8,199 nucleotides of DNA, taken from assembly GCA_003157715.1 (NCBI GenBank), contig PMKK01000066.1, positions 198 through 8,396 on the forward strand, in the 5' to 3' direction. Below, in pieces: positions 1-4,560 of the stretch (position 1 is the first letter of the stretch; every line of letters begins with the position of its first letter). The stretch is from Actinomycetota bacterium (GTDB lineage: Bacteria > Actinomycetota > Thermoleophilia > UBA2241). Both the position numbers and the translations under genes were made by a program. The notes below the pieces were generated by a model. The model was given only the letters and a program-made list of their open reading frames with translations. It had not been told where the DNA came from and searched no databases.

Positions 1-681
1 GTCCTCGAACAGCCGGCCGTTCAGTCGCAGCGACCAGTAGACGGCCACGCCCTTGTAAGGGGAGCGCGCCGTCTTGTCGGACCGCTCGAGCAACTCCATG
101 CGAACGTCGAGTTTCGGCAGGTAGTAGCGCACCGGCAGACCGGTCTCGAACAGCAGGCAGGGCCGCCGGGTCTCGGCCACGACCTGGCCCTCGACCTCGA
201 CACGCACCTTGCGCGAGCTGCGCAGGACGTCTACCCGGTGATAAGGGTCGCGCGGGTGGACGAAGACCTCGTCGTCCTCTTCGAACCAGGCGTCGAGCTT
301 GTCCCAGTAGAAGGCGATGTGGTCGGTCAGGGCGGCCTGCTCGGGGCCCGGCTTGGGGTAGCTCCAGGCTGCCCGCTCGGCGACGCGCTCGCCGACACGC
401 AGCGTCCAGTGGTCGATGGCCGGCGAGGCTTTGGCGTCGTGACCGGCGGGCTGCAGCAGGTCGGCGTGCACGTCCGTGCGGGGGAACCAGTAGACGGGCA
501 TGCGCTGCGGCTCGAACACCAGCATGACCCGCGTGCTGTCGGCGACCGGGACGCCACCGAAGAAGGCCCTCACCCGGCGAGGGCTCGGCTCGATCGAGAG
601 GGCGCGCACGAGGCGTGGTGTCTCAGGCGCGAAGGCAGCCAGCGACGGTCGCCTGGGCGGCTTTCCCATCGGTGTCGCCAT
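1..681 (-). CDS. DUF427 (NTP_transf_9) double-domain protein, C-terminus cut by window edge
   Basis: The reading frame is open from ATG at 681 to the left edge (227 residues seen), so the C-terminus is missing. It carries two DUF427-type modules. The first covers about residues 36-137 and holds VFEPQRMPVYWFPRTDV, then WSYPKPGPEQ and HIAFYWDKLDAWFEEDDEV. The second begins near 141 with HPRDPYHRVDVLRSS and continues through LLFETGLPVRYYLPKLDVRM and SPYKGVAVYWSLR. These strings match the family closely; the end of the second module lies outside the window. The start is supported by AAGGAAGGGAG about 8 nt upstream on the minus strand. DUF427 proteins are small cytoplasmic beta-rich proteins without an assigned biochemical role; the Pfam name NTP_transf_9 is not evidence of activity. 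It follows the oxidoreductase gene on the same strand after a 167-bp spacer rich in repeats, so co-transcription is possible but not shown. Confidence 0.9.
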   Translation of the reverse strand, partial: MATPMGKPPRRPSLAAFAPETPRLVRALSIEPSPRRVRAFFGGVPVADSTRVMLVFEPQRMPVYWFPRTDVHADLLQPAGHDAKASPAIDHWTLRVGERVAERAAWSYPKPGPEQAALTDHIAFYWDKLDAWFEEDDEVFVHPRDPYHRVDVLRSSRKVRVEVEGQVVAETRRPCLLFETGLPVRYYLPKLDVRMELLERSDKTARSPYKGVAVYWSLRLNGRLFED

Positions 682-708
682 GGGTGTGACTCCCTTCCTT
701 CTCGGCGG

Positions 709-725
709 ACGGCGGCAGCCGCCGT
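709..725. repeat. 17-bp perfect dyad in the leader of the DUF427 gene
   Basis: ACGGCGGC-A-GCCGCCGT is a perfect palindrome around base 717. On the minus strand it would form a 7-bp, all-G/C-rich hairpin with a 3-nt loop, placed just ahead of the AAGGAAGGGAG ribosome-binding site (690-700). No T-tract follows on either strand, so it does not look like a simple rho-independent terminator. A protein-binding site or an mRNA leader hairpin that tunes translation are both possible. Confidence 0.6.
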
Positions 726-780
726 TCAGAACGACCTACCACAGACGCGAGGTCGCCAAACGGGTGGGCTGCGCCGCCGA

Positions 781-840
781 GGAGAGCGCTACCGCCGAAA
801 GGAGAGCGCTACCGCCGAAAGGAGAGCGCTACCGCCGAAC
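781..840. repeat. Three tandem copies of a 20-bp direct repeat
   Basis: The unit GGAGAGCGCTACCGCCGAAA occurs three times head to tail (781-800, 801-820, 821-840). The only difference is the final base of the third copy (C for A). The sequence just before (about 773-780, gccgccga) resembles a degenerate end of another copy. The array ends 8 bp from the stop codon of the oxidoreductase gene and lies upstream of the DUF427 gene. Each unit contains the palindrome AGCGCT. The 20-bp period is not a multiple of three, and no gene reads through it convincingly. It may be an iterated protein-binding site or a simple replication-slippage array. Confidence 0.9.
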
Positions 841-848
841 GGCCGCCC

Positions 849-1481
849 CTACGCGGTGGTCGGTCCGACCAGCTTCCAGCCGGTCTGCCAGACCCAGTTG
901 TTGCGGATCTGCAGCGAGATATTGAGCAGCGCCAGGGCTTCGAGCGCGCGGGCCAGCTCGAGGGGCCCGGCGTCGATGGGGTGAAAGCCGATCGAGCGCG
1001 CCAGCTCCAGCACGGTCGCCTTCGCCTGCTCGTCGTCGCCGGCGACGTATCCGTCGAGGGGTGTGCCGTCGACGAGCGGGTCGGCTTGACGAGCGGCGAA
1101 TGCCGTGTTGAAGGCCTTGACGACCTTCGCCCCTTTGGCGCGCGCCTGTACCTGCTCGGCCGCGGAGGTGCCCTCGACCGCGAGCCCCTGGAAGTCGGCT
1201 CGCAGCGGATTGGTCGTATCGACGACCACTTTGCCGGTGAGCACGCCGCCGAGCTCGTCGACGACCTCGGCCAGTGCATCGTAGGGCACCGCTAGGACCA
1301 CGATCTCGGCGTCCGCCGCCGCCTCGGAACTGGTCGCGGCCGTCCTGGCGCCGGTCGCCGCCGCCGCGGCGCGCGCGTTGTCGGCGTGCCGCGATGAGAT
1401 GGTCACGCCGTGACCCGCCCGCACGAAGGAGCCTGACAGCGCCTTGCCCACATTGCCGGACCCGATGATCGCGATCTTCAT
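849..1481 (-). CDS. NADP oxidoreductase, coenzyme F420-dependent type (NpdG/Fno-like Rossmann protein)
   Basis: 210 residues. The N-terminus MKIAIIGSGNVG gives the dinucleotide-binding GxGxxG (residues 7-12) of the F420-dependent NADP oxidoreductase fold (PF03807). SSRH at 29-32 follows the second strand, where NADPH-preferring members often place phosphate-contacting residues. Further family features are VVLAVPYDAL (61-70), DTTNP (88-92), KAFNT (122-126) and the helix DAGPLELARALE (170-181). Family members move hydride between NADPH and F420 or reduce other substrates; the substrate here is not readable from sequence. The start is placed at ATG 1481 because GGAGG (1489-1493) is 7 nt away. 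An in-frame ATG at 1487 (adds MD) would leave only 1 nt. The gene diverges from a MarR regulator over a palindromic site, suggesting inducible expression. The last residues are GPTTA. Confidence 0.88.
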   Translation of the reverse strand: MKIAIIGSGNVGKALSGSFVRAGHGVTISSRHADNARAAAAATGARTAATSSEAAADAEIVVLAVPYDALAEVVDELGGVLTGKVVVDTTNPLRADFQGLAVEGTSAAEQVQARAKGAKVVKAFNTAFAARQADPLVDGTPLDGYVAGDDEQAKATVLELARSIGFHPIDAGPLELARALEALALLNISLQIRNNWVWQTGWKLVGPTTA

Positions 1482-1540
1482 GTCCATGCCTCCGATCTCG
1501 TGTCTCGGCGGGGGCGCCGGGCGCGCCCGCCTATGCGCCG

Positions 1541-1566
1541 AGAATAGTTGTGTCTGATACTATTCT
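1541..1566. promoter_or_regulatory. Putative MarR operator: perfect 8-bp inverted repeat, 10-bp spacer
   Basis: AGAATAGT (1541-1548) and ACTATTCT (1559-1566) are exact reverse complements, separated by 10 bp, in an A/T-rich patch inside a very G/C-rich region. Total length (26 bp) and symmetry suit a dimeric winged-helix repressor. It lies between the divergent oxidoreductase and MarR genes, so one bound dimer could control both. On the plus strand the right arm overlaps TGATACTAT (1555-1563), an extended -10 element, which would put the MarR transcript start near 1570. Confidence 0.7.
1555..1563 (+). promoter_or_regulatory. Extended -10 promoter element for the MarR-GNAT operon
   Basis: TGATACTAT fits TGn plus a -10 hexamer (TACTAT). 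No good -35 is seen at the expected distance (the bases there are G/C rich), which extended -10 promoters tolerate. It implies initiation about 7 bases downstream and a leader of roughly 37 nt before the ATG at 1607. This argues against the in-frame GTG at 1550 as the start codon. Predicted from sequence only. Confidence 0.5.
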
Positions 1567-1606
1567 GGCCGGTATTGACCGCCGCCAAACGGGGTACAAC
1601 GAAATC

Positions 1607-2125
1607 ATGGAGACGCGAGAAGATCACACGGCACGCGGCCGGTCCGCGAAGGCCGTGAGCACGCCCACCGCGCGCGAACGGGCGGTGGTCGCTCTGTGGG
1701 GCGATCTGACGCACGCCAGCGACGTAGTGCGCTCCCGGCTGGCGGTGCTGCTCGAGGCCGGGATCGGACTTGCTCCCGACGAGGTCGAGTTGCTCATGGT
1801 GCTGGCCGCGGCTCCCGAGCAGCGCCTGCGCATGATCGACGTCAGCGAGTCGCTGCGCCTGAGCAAGAGCGGCGTGACGCGACTCGTCGATCGTCTGCAG
1901 AAGCGCGGCCTGGTGCTGCGCGCGGCGTGCCCGAGCGACCGTCGTGTCGTCTACGCGGGACTCACGGCGCAAGGCTCGGCCACGCTCGACGCGGTGTCAC
2001 CTGTATTCGTCGCCGGGCTCATGGAGCACCTCGGTGGCCGGTTCGAAGAGGCGCAGATCGAGCGGCTCCGTGGCGATCTGCGGCGCATCGTCGCACGCGA
2101 CGGCAAGGCCGGCGCGGACTCATGA
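1607..2125 (+). CDS. MarR-family winged-helix transcriptional regulator
   Basis: 172 residues. A MarR-type winged helix-turn-helix occupies about residues 58-123. LAPDEVELLMVLAAAPEQRLRM leads into VSESLRLSKSGVTRLVDRL (79-97, recognition-helix region), then KRGLVLRAACPSDRR, the beta-wing with the typical DRR at 111-113, and YAGLTAQG. The flanking N- and C-terminal helices would form the dimer interface. The first 20 residues are polar and probably disordered. The start at ATG 1607 is chosen over an in-frame GTG at 1550 because the latter lies inside the palindromic operator and upstream of the predicted transcript start. The ribosome-binding site is weak (GGGG about 12 nt upstream). MarR proteins usually repress their own gene and a divergent neighbour until a small molecule or oxidant is sensed; one cysteine (C108) sits next to the wing. 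The stop overlaps the next gene's start (ATGA), indicating translational coupling. Confidence 0.9.
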   Translation: METREDHTARGRSAKAVSTPTARERAVVALWGDLTHASDVVRSRLAVLLEAGIGLAPDEVELLMVLAAAPEQRLRMIDVSESLRLSKSGVTRLVDRLQKRGLVLRAACPSDRRVVYAGLTAQGSATLDAVSPVFVAGLMEHLGGRFEEAQIERLRGDLRRIVARDGKAGADS

Positions 2126-2418
2126 CCGCGGACGACCGGCTCGTCGCCGTGCGCGACAACCCCGGCGAGGGGCGCTATGAGCTCTTCGTCGACGGGCAGC
2201 TCGCGGGCCACGCGACCTACACTCTCAGCGGCCCGACCATGACCATCCCGCATACCGAGGTGCGACCGCGCTTCGAAGGTCAGGGTCTGGGCGCGCGCCT
2301 CGCCCGGTTCGCGCTCGACGACGCCCGCGAGCGCGGGCTGCGCGTCGTGCCCCGCTGCCCCTTCGTCGCCGCCTACATCGGACGACACCCCGAGTACGCC
2401 GACCTGGTCGCCGGCTGA
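2122..2418 (+). CDS. Small GNAT-like N-acetyltransferase (YjdJ type, Acetyltransf_CG)
   Basis: 98 residues, the usual size for this compact GNAT subgroup (PF14542). Visible features are an N-terminal beta region (YELFVDGQLAGHATYTL), HTEV at 44-47, the acetyl-CoA pyrophosphate loop RPRFEGQGLG at 48-57, the following helix ARLARFALDDARERGL, and the conserved tail RVVPRCPFVAAYIGRHPEYADLV with C79 and HPEY at 89-92. The subgroup binds acetyl-CoA, but its physiological acceptor is generally not known, so no substrate is assigned. The ATG overlaps the MarR stop codon (ATGA, 2122-2125), so it is very probably translated from the same mRNA and regulated by the same operator. It ends 27 bp before the stop of the convergent DUF5996 gene. 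Confidence 0.88.
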   Translation: MTADDRLVAVRDNPGEGRYELFVDGQLAGHATYTLSGPTMTIPHTEVRPRFEGQGLGARLARFALDDARERGLRVVPRCPFVAAYIGRHPEYADLVAG

Positions 2419-2443
2419 GGCCGCGGTCGCCGGCCGCGACCAG
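2404..2443. terminator. GC-rich hairpins in the convergent gap between the GNAT and DUF5996 genes
   Basis: GGTCGC (2425-2430) and GCGACC (2436-2441) form a perfect 6-bp stem with a 5-nt loop, inside the 27-bp gap between the two convergent stop codons. A longer alternative pairs CTGGTCGC (2404-2411), inside the end of the GNAT gene, with GCGACCAG (2436-2443). GGTCGCCGGC is also directly repeated (2406-2415 and 2425-2434). No T-run follows on either strand, so this is only a possible bidirectional terminator or pause site. Confidence 0.4.
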
Positions 2444-2445
2444 TG

Positions 2446-3363
2446 TCAGGCCGCGCGCCGCATCGACGGCCGGCGCTCGAGCATGCCTCGGTCCCAGCCC
2501 GCGAGCTGGGCTCCGGCCGCGTAGGTCGACTCGCAGAAGTCGAGCAGCGCACGGGCCGGGTCGGCCGCGCGGCGCACGGTCTCGTAGGGGATGACGAACT
2601 CGCGCGCGCCGGGGCTCCAGAGCGCGTCGAGCGGCAAGACGGCCGCCTTCTCGATGCCGGCCGGCTGCGGGTGGGTGTACGAGAAGAAGACCGGCTGCGG
2701 CGAGCTCGCGTCGCCCGGCCAGAACCCGACCAGAGACTGTTCGGCGTCCATCGCCACGCGTTCGATAGTGTCGCGGTCGAACGGCGGGCTTGCCGCGCGG
2801 CCCGAGTAGCGCGTCACCGACAGGTCGAACGTCCCCCACCAGAGATCGACCGGCGTCTGCCGGCCGCGAAAGCCCGCGCGAAACTCGTTGAAGACGGCCG
2901 CGATGCGTGTCCAGGCCTGAAAGAGCTCGCCCACGCGACGCTCGTCCCAGGGGGCCGGGCTCGTGTCGGTCGCCAGCGATACGGGCGCGGGCAGCTCGAC
3001 GCTCATGGGGTCGATCGCGACTTCGACCCCGAGCTCGTCGAGCGCGGTCGTGACGCCGCCGTAGAACTCGGCGACGCAGCGCGCCTCGAGCGGCATGATC
3101 CGCCGCGCACCGTCGCTCAGCTCGAAGCGCAGCTCGCGGCCGGTGAGGTCGAGGTAGATCACCATGCCGCGGTCGCCGGTCCACAGGAGCTGGCTGCCCA
3201 GGCCGCGGGCGGTGAGGCGCAGCGGCGCCTGAGCCCAGCCGGCCATCGCCGGGGTCAGGGCGAGCTGCACCTTCCCGATGATCTGCGTGTAGAGATGCAG
3301 GGTGGCCAGGGTCTCGTGGCAGCTCTCGCTGTCGAGCGCCGGCCAGGTCGTTTGCGATGCCAT
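2446..3363 (-). CDS. DUF5996 family protein, function unknown
   Basis: 305 residues, close to the normal length of DUF5996 proteins (about 300). Recognisable segments are TLHLYTQIIGKVQLALTP (21-38), LRLTARGL (48-55), the aromatic PVDLWWGTFDLSVTRYSGR near the middle, VGFWPGD, and VFFSYTHPQPAGIEKA followed by FVIPYETVR and LLDFCESTYAAGAQLAGWDR near the C-terminus. There is no signal peptide or membrane segment, so it is probably cytoplasmic. The family has no established activity and I assign none. The start is supported by GAGGAG about 6-7 nt upstream on the minus strand. It converges with the GNAT gene and diverges from the zinc-finger gene across 110 bp, so it is probably a single-gene transcript. 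Confidence 0.88.
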   Translation of the reverse strand: MASQTTWPALDSESCHETLATLHLYTQIIGKVQLALTPAMAGWAQAPLRLTARGLGSQLLWTGDRGMVIYLDLTGRELRFELSDGARRIMPLEARCVAEFYGGVTTALDELGVEVAIDPMSVELPAPVSLATDTSPAPWDERRVGELFQAWTRIAAVFNEFRAGFRGRQTPVDLWWGTFDLSVTRYSGRAASPPFDRDTIERVAMDAEQSLVGFWPGDASSPQPVFFSYTHPQPAGIEKAAVLPLDALWSPGAREFVIPYETVRRAADPARALLDFCESTYAAGAQLAGWDRGMLERRPSMRRAA

Positions 3364-3473
3364 CGGTCGCTCCTCGCGTTTCGCCTATGGGCCACGCCAT
3401 CAAGTGGGTCGTTCCAGGGTAGAACCGCTCCGAAACGTCCCGTCAGCGGGCCAACCATCCTCAAGGAGGCGTC

Positions 3474-3743
3474 ATGAGCGCGCCGGACGAAACGAGCTGC
3501 AGCCACCTGGACCAGATCCGCGAGGTCGTGCCGTCGGGGGAGGGCTGCAAGGAGTGCCTCGAGATGGGCGACAACTGGGTCCATCTGCGGGTCTGCCTGA
3601 CCTGCGGGCACGTCGGCTGCTGTGATTCGTCGAAGAACAGGCACGCCAGCCGGCACGCCGAGGAGACCGGTCATCCGATCGTGGCCTCGTTCGAGCCCGG
3701 CGAGGACTGGCGGTGGTGCTTCATCGACGAGACGTACGTCTGA
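3474..3743 (+). CDS. Stand-alone UBP-type zinc finger protein
   Basis: 89 residues, essentially one zf-UBP domain (PF02148). All the expected zinc ligands are visible: C9 and H11 (CSH), C25 and C28 (CKEC), C41 and C44 (CLTC), C49 (GCC), then H57, H61 and H67 in [13 protein letters not shown]. The C-terminal [11 protein letters not shown] matches the closing strand. In eukaryotes this fold binds the C-terminal Gly-Gly of ubiquitin. In bacteria small stand-alone versions occur without a ubiquitin system, and their ligand is not established. The start is firmly set by AAGGAGG (3463-3469), 4 nt before the ATG. It lies 61 bp upstream of msrB on the same strand, consistent with a two-gene operon. 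No partner with a Gly-Gly tail or isopeptidase fold is encoded here. Confidence 0.92.
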   Translation: MSAPDETSCSHLDQIREVVPSGEGCKECLEMGDNWVHLRVCLTCGHVGCCDSSKNRHASRHAEETGHPIVASFEPGEDWRWCFIDETYV

Positions 3744-3804
3744 CGGCAGGCACGAGCCGGGATGGCCGGCAAGAGCAAGTCACCGAAACGAGGTACGAAC
3801 GACG

Positions 3805-4296
3805 ATGGCAGAGTACACAAGACCCAGCGACGAGGAGCTGCGCGAAAGGCTGACAGCGCGGCAGTATTCGGTCACGCAGCGCGAGGGGACCGAGCCGGCC
3901 TTCGACAACGAGTACTGGAACGAGCACCGTGACGGCATCTACGTGGACGTCGTCTCAGGTGAGCCGCTGTTCAGCTCGCGCGACAAGTACGACTCGGGCA
4001 CCGGCTGGCCGAGCTTCACGCGGCCGCTGCGCTCCGGCGCGGTCGAGACCCACCGCGACTTCAAGCTGGCGCTGCCGCGCACCGAAGTCCACAGCGTTGC
4101 CGCGGGCTCGCATCTGGGTCACGTCTTCGGCGACGGGCCCGAACCCACAGGCCAGCGCTACTGCCTGAACTCGGCGGCGCTGCGTTTCGTGGCTCGCGAC
4201 CGCATGGCGGACGAGGGGTACGGCGACTACCTGAGCATCTTCGACGAGGAGCAGGACGAAGACGACCGGCAGGCGGGCGGGGCGGCGGGCGGCTGA
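3805..4296 (+). CDS. msrB: Peptide-methionine (R)-S-oxide reductase MsrB, zinc-less single-cysteine form
   Basis: 163 residues. It reduces methionine-R-sulfoxide in proteins. Family landmarks are [32 protein letters not shown] (27-58), [11 protein letters not shown] (61-71), [18 protein letters not shown] (103-120) and LNSAALRF. C120 is the catalytic cysteine of RYCxNS, and the histidines of HLGHVF are present. The two CxxC pairs that bind zinc in many MsrBs are absent (SGEP at 51-54; SVAAGS at 97-102). The usual resolving cysteine of SGCGW is threonine (T66). C120 is the only cysteine, so regeneration must use an external reductant. The acidic/Gly-Ala tail ([16 protein letters not shown]) goes beyond the core fold. 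The start at 3805 has GAGG (3790-3793) 11 nt upstream; upstream in-frame codons run into the zinc-finger gene and look non-coding. Confidence 0.93.
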   Translation: MAEYTRPSDEELRERLTARQYSVTQREGTEPAFDNEYWNEHRDGIYVDVVSGEPLFSSRDKYDSGTGWPSFTRPLRSGAVETHRDFKLALPRTEVHSVAAGSHLGHVFGDGPEPTGQRYCLNSAALRFVARDRMADEGYGDYLSIFDEEQDEDDRQAGGAAGG

Positions 4297-4321
4297 CGCG
4301 AGCCGGGTCGACCAGCCCCTC

Positions 4322-4357
4322 GATGAGCCGCTTGACGAGCCGCTTGGCGAGCTCTTC
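4322..4357. repeat. 12-bp imperfect tandem repeats downstream of msrB
   Basis: Units GATGAGCCGCTT (4322-4333) and GACGAGCCGCTT (4334-4345) differ at one base. A third, more diverged unit, GGCGAGCTCTTC, follows at 4346-4357. They lie 25 bp after the msrB stop codon. On the minus strand one frame reads like an amphipathic helix (EELAKRLVKRLIEGL), but it has no start codon and is stopped upstream, so it is not called as a gene. Confidence 0.6.
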
Positions 4358-4383
4358 CGGCGAGCTCAGGCGGATCGACCCCG

Positions 4384-4420
4384 AAAAAGGGTCGAGCCCC
4401 GCGGGGGACGGGGCTCGACC
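4384..4420 (-). terminator. Rho-independent terminator for the asparagine-synthase-like gene
   Basis: GGTCGAGCCCCG (4390-4401) and CGGGGCTCGACC (4409-4420) form a perfect 12-bp stem with a 7-nt loop. On the minus strand the stem is followed by one C and then five T (4388-4384), the classical intrinsic-terminator layout. Orientation and position, about 140 nt after the stop at 4561, point to the minus-strand synthase gene. On the plus strand no T-run follows, so its use by msrB is doubtful. A second stem, TCGACCC (4375-4381) with GGGTCGA (4389-4395), overlaps the first and would hide the T-run in its loop. AAGGGC/GCCCTT (4421-4426/4435-4440) adds a further small hairpin. Confidence 0.75.
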
Positions 4421-4560
4421 AAGGGCTTGGGGTCGCCCTTAAGGGGGGTCGCTATTGAGTATCGGCAGGATCGTTTAAGTGCGTGTTAAGCGGCGGCGAA
4501 CTAATGTGAAACCCGCGCCGCGCCGGCTTCAGGTGATCTCGCCCCGGTCGTGCAGCCGCC
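4421..4560. other. Intergenic stretch without a recognisable gene
   Basis: This is the remaining part of the gap between msrB and the synthase gene. It includes a locally A/T-richer patch (about 4450-4515) with the related motifs GTTTAAG and GTTAAG (4473-4479 and 4485-4490) and scattered stop codons in all frames. No start codon with a ribosome-binding site, no RNA gene shape and no convincing promoter was found. It would form the 3' untranslated region of the minus-strand synthase mRNA if the terminator at 4384-4420 is used. Confidence 0.5.

Noticed and set aside
781..840. CRISPR array
   Set aside because: The 20-bp units are directly adjacent with no unique spacers, and no cas gene is present.
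238..984. Long plus-strand open frame across the DUF427 gene, the repeats and the end of the reductase
   Set aside because: It overlaps two genes with clear family motifs on the other strand, and its Arg/Gly/Ala-rich translation is the antisense shadow typical of high-GC DNA.
1482..1487. ATG at 1487 as start of the reductase
   Set aside because: GGAGG would be only 1 nt away, while ATG at 1481 has the normal 7-nt spacing.
1550..1606. GTG at 1550 as start of the MarR protein (19 extra residues)
   Set aside because: It lies inside the palindromic operator and upstream of the predicted transcript start, has no ribosome-binding site, and the extra residues are not part of the fold.
3377..3437. 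Inverted pair CGTTTCG / CGAAACG in the DUF5996-zinc-finger spacer as an operator
   Set aside because: The arms are short and 47 bp apart, so chance is likely and no promoter element supports it.
3762..3932. 56-codon plus-strand frame ([13 protein letters not shown]...) beginning before msrB
   Set aside because: It lacks a good ribosome-binding site and runs out of frame through the conserved start of msrB; the Arg-rich remainder looks like a shadow frame.
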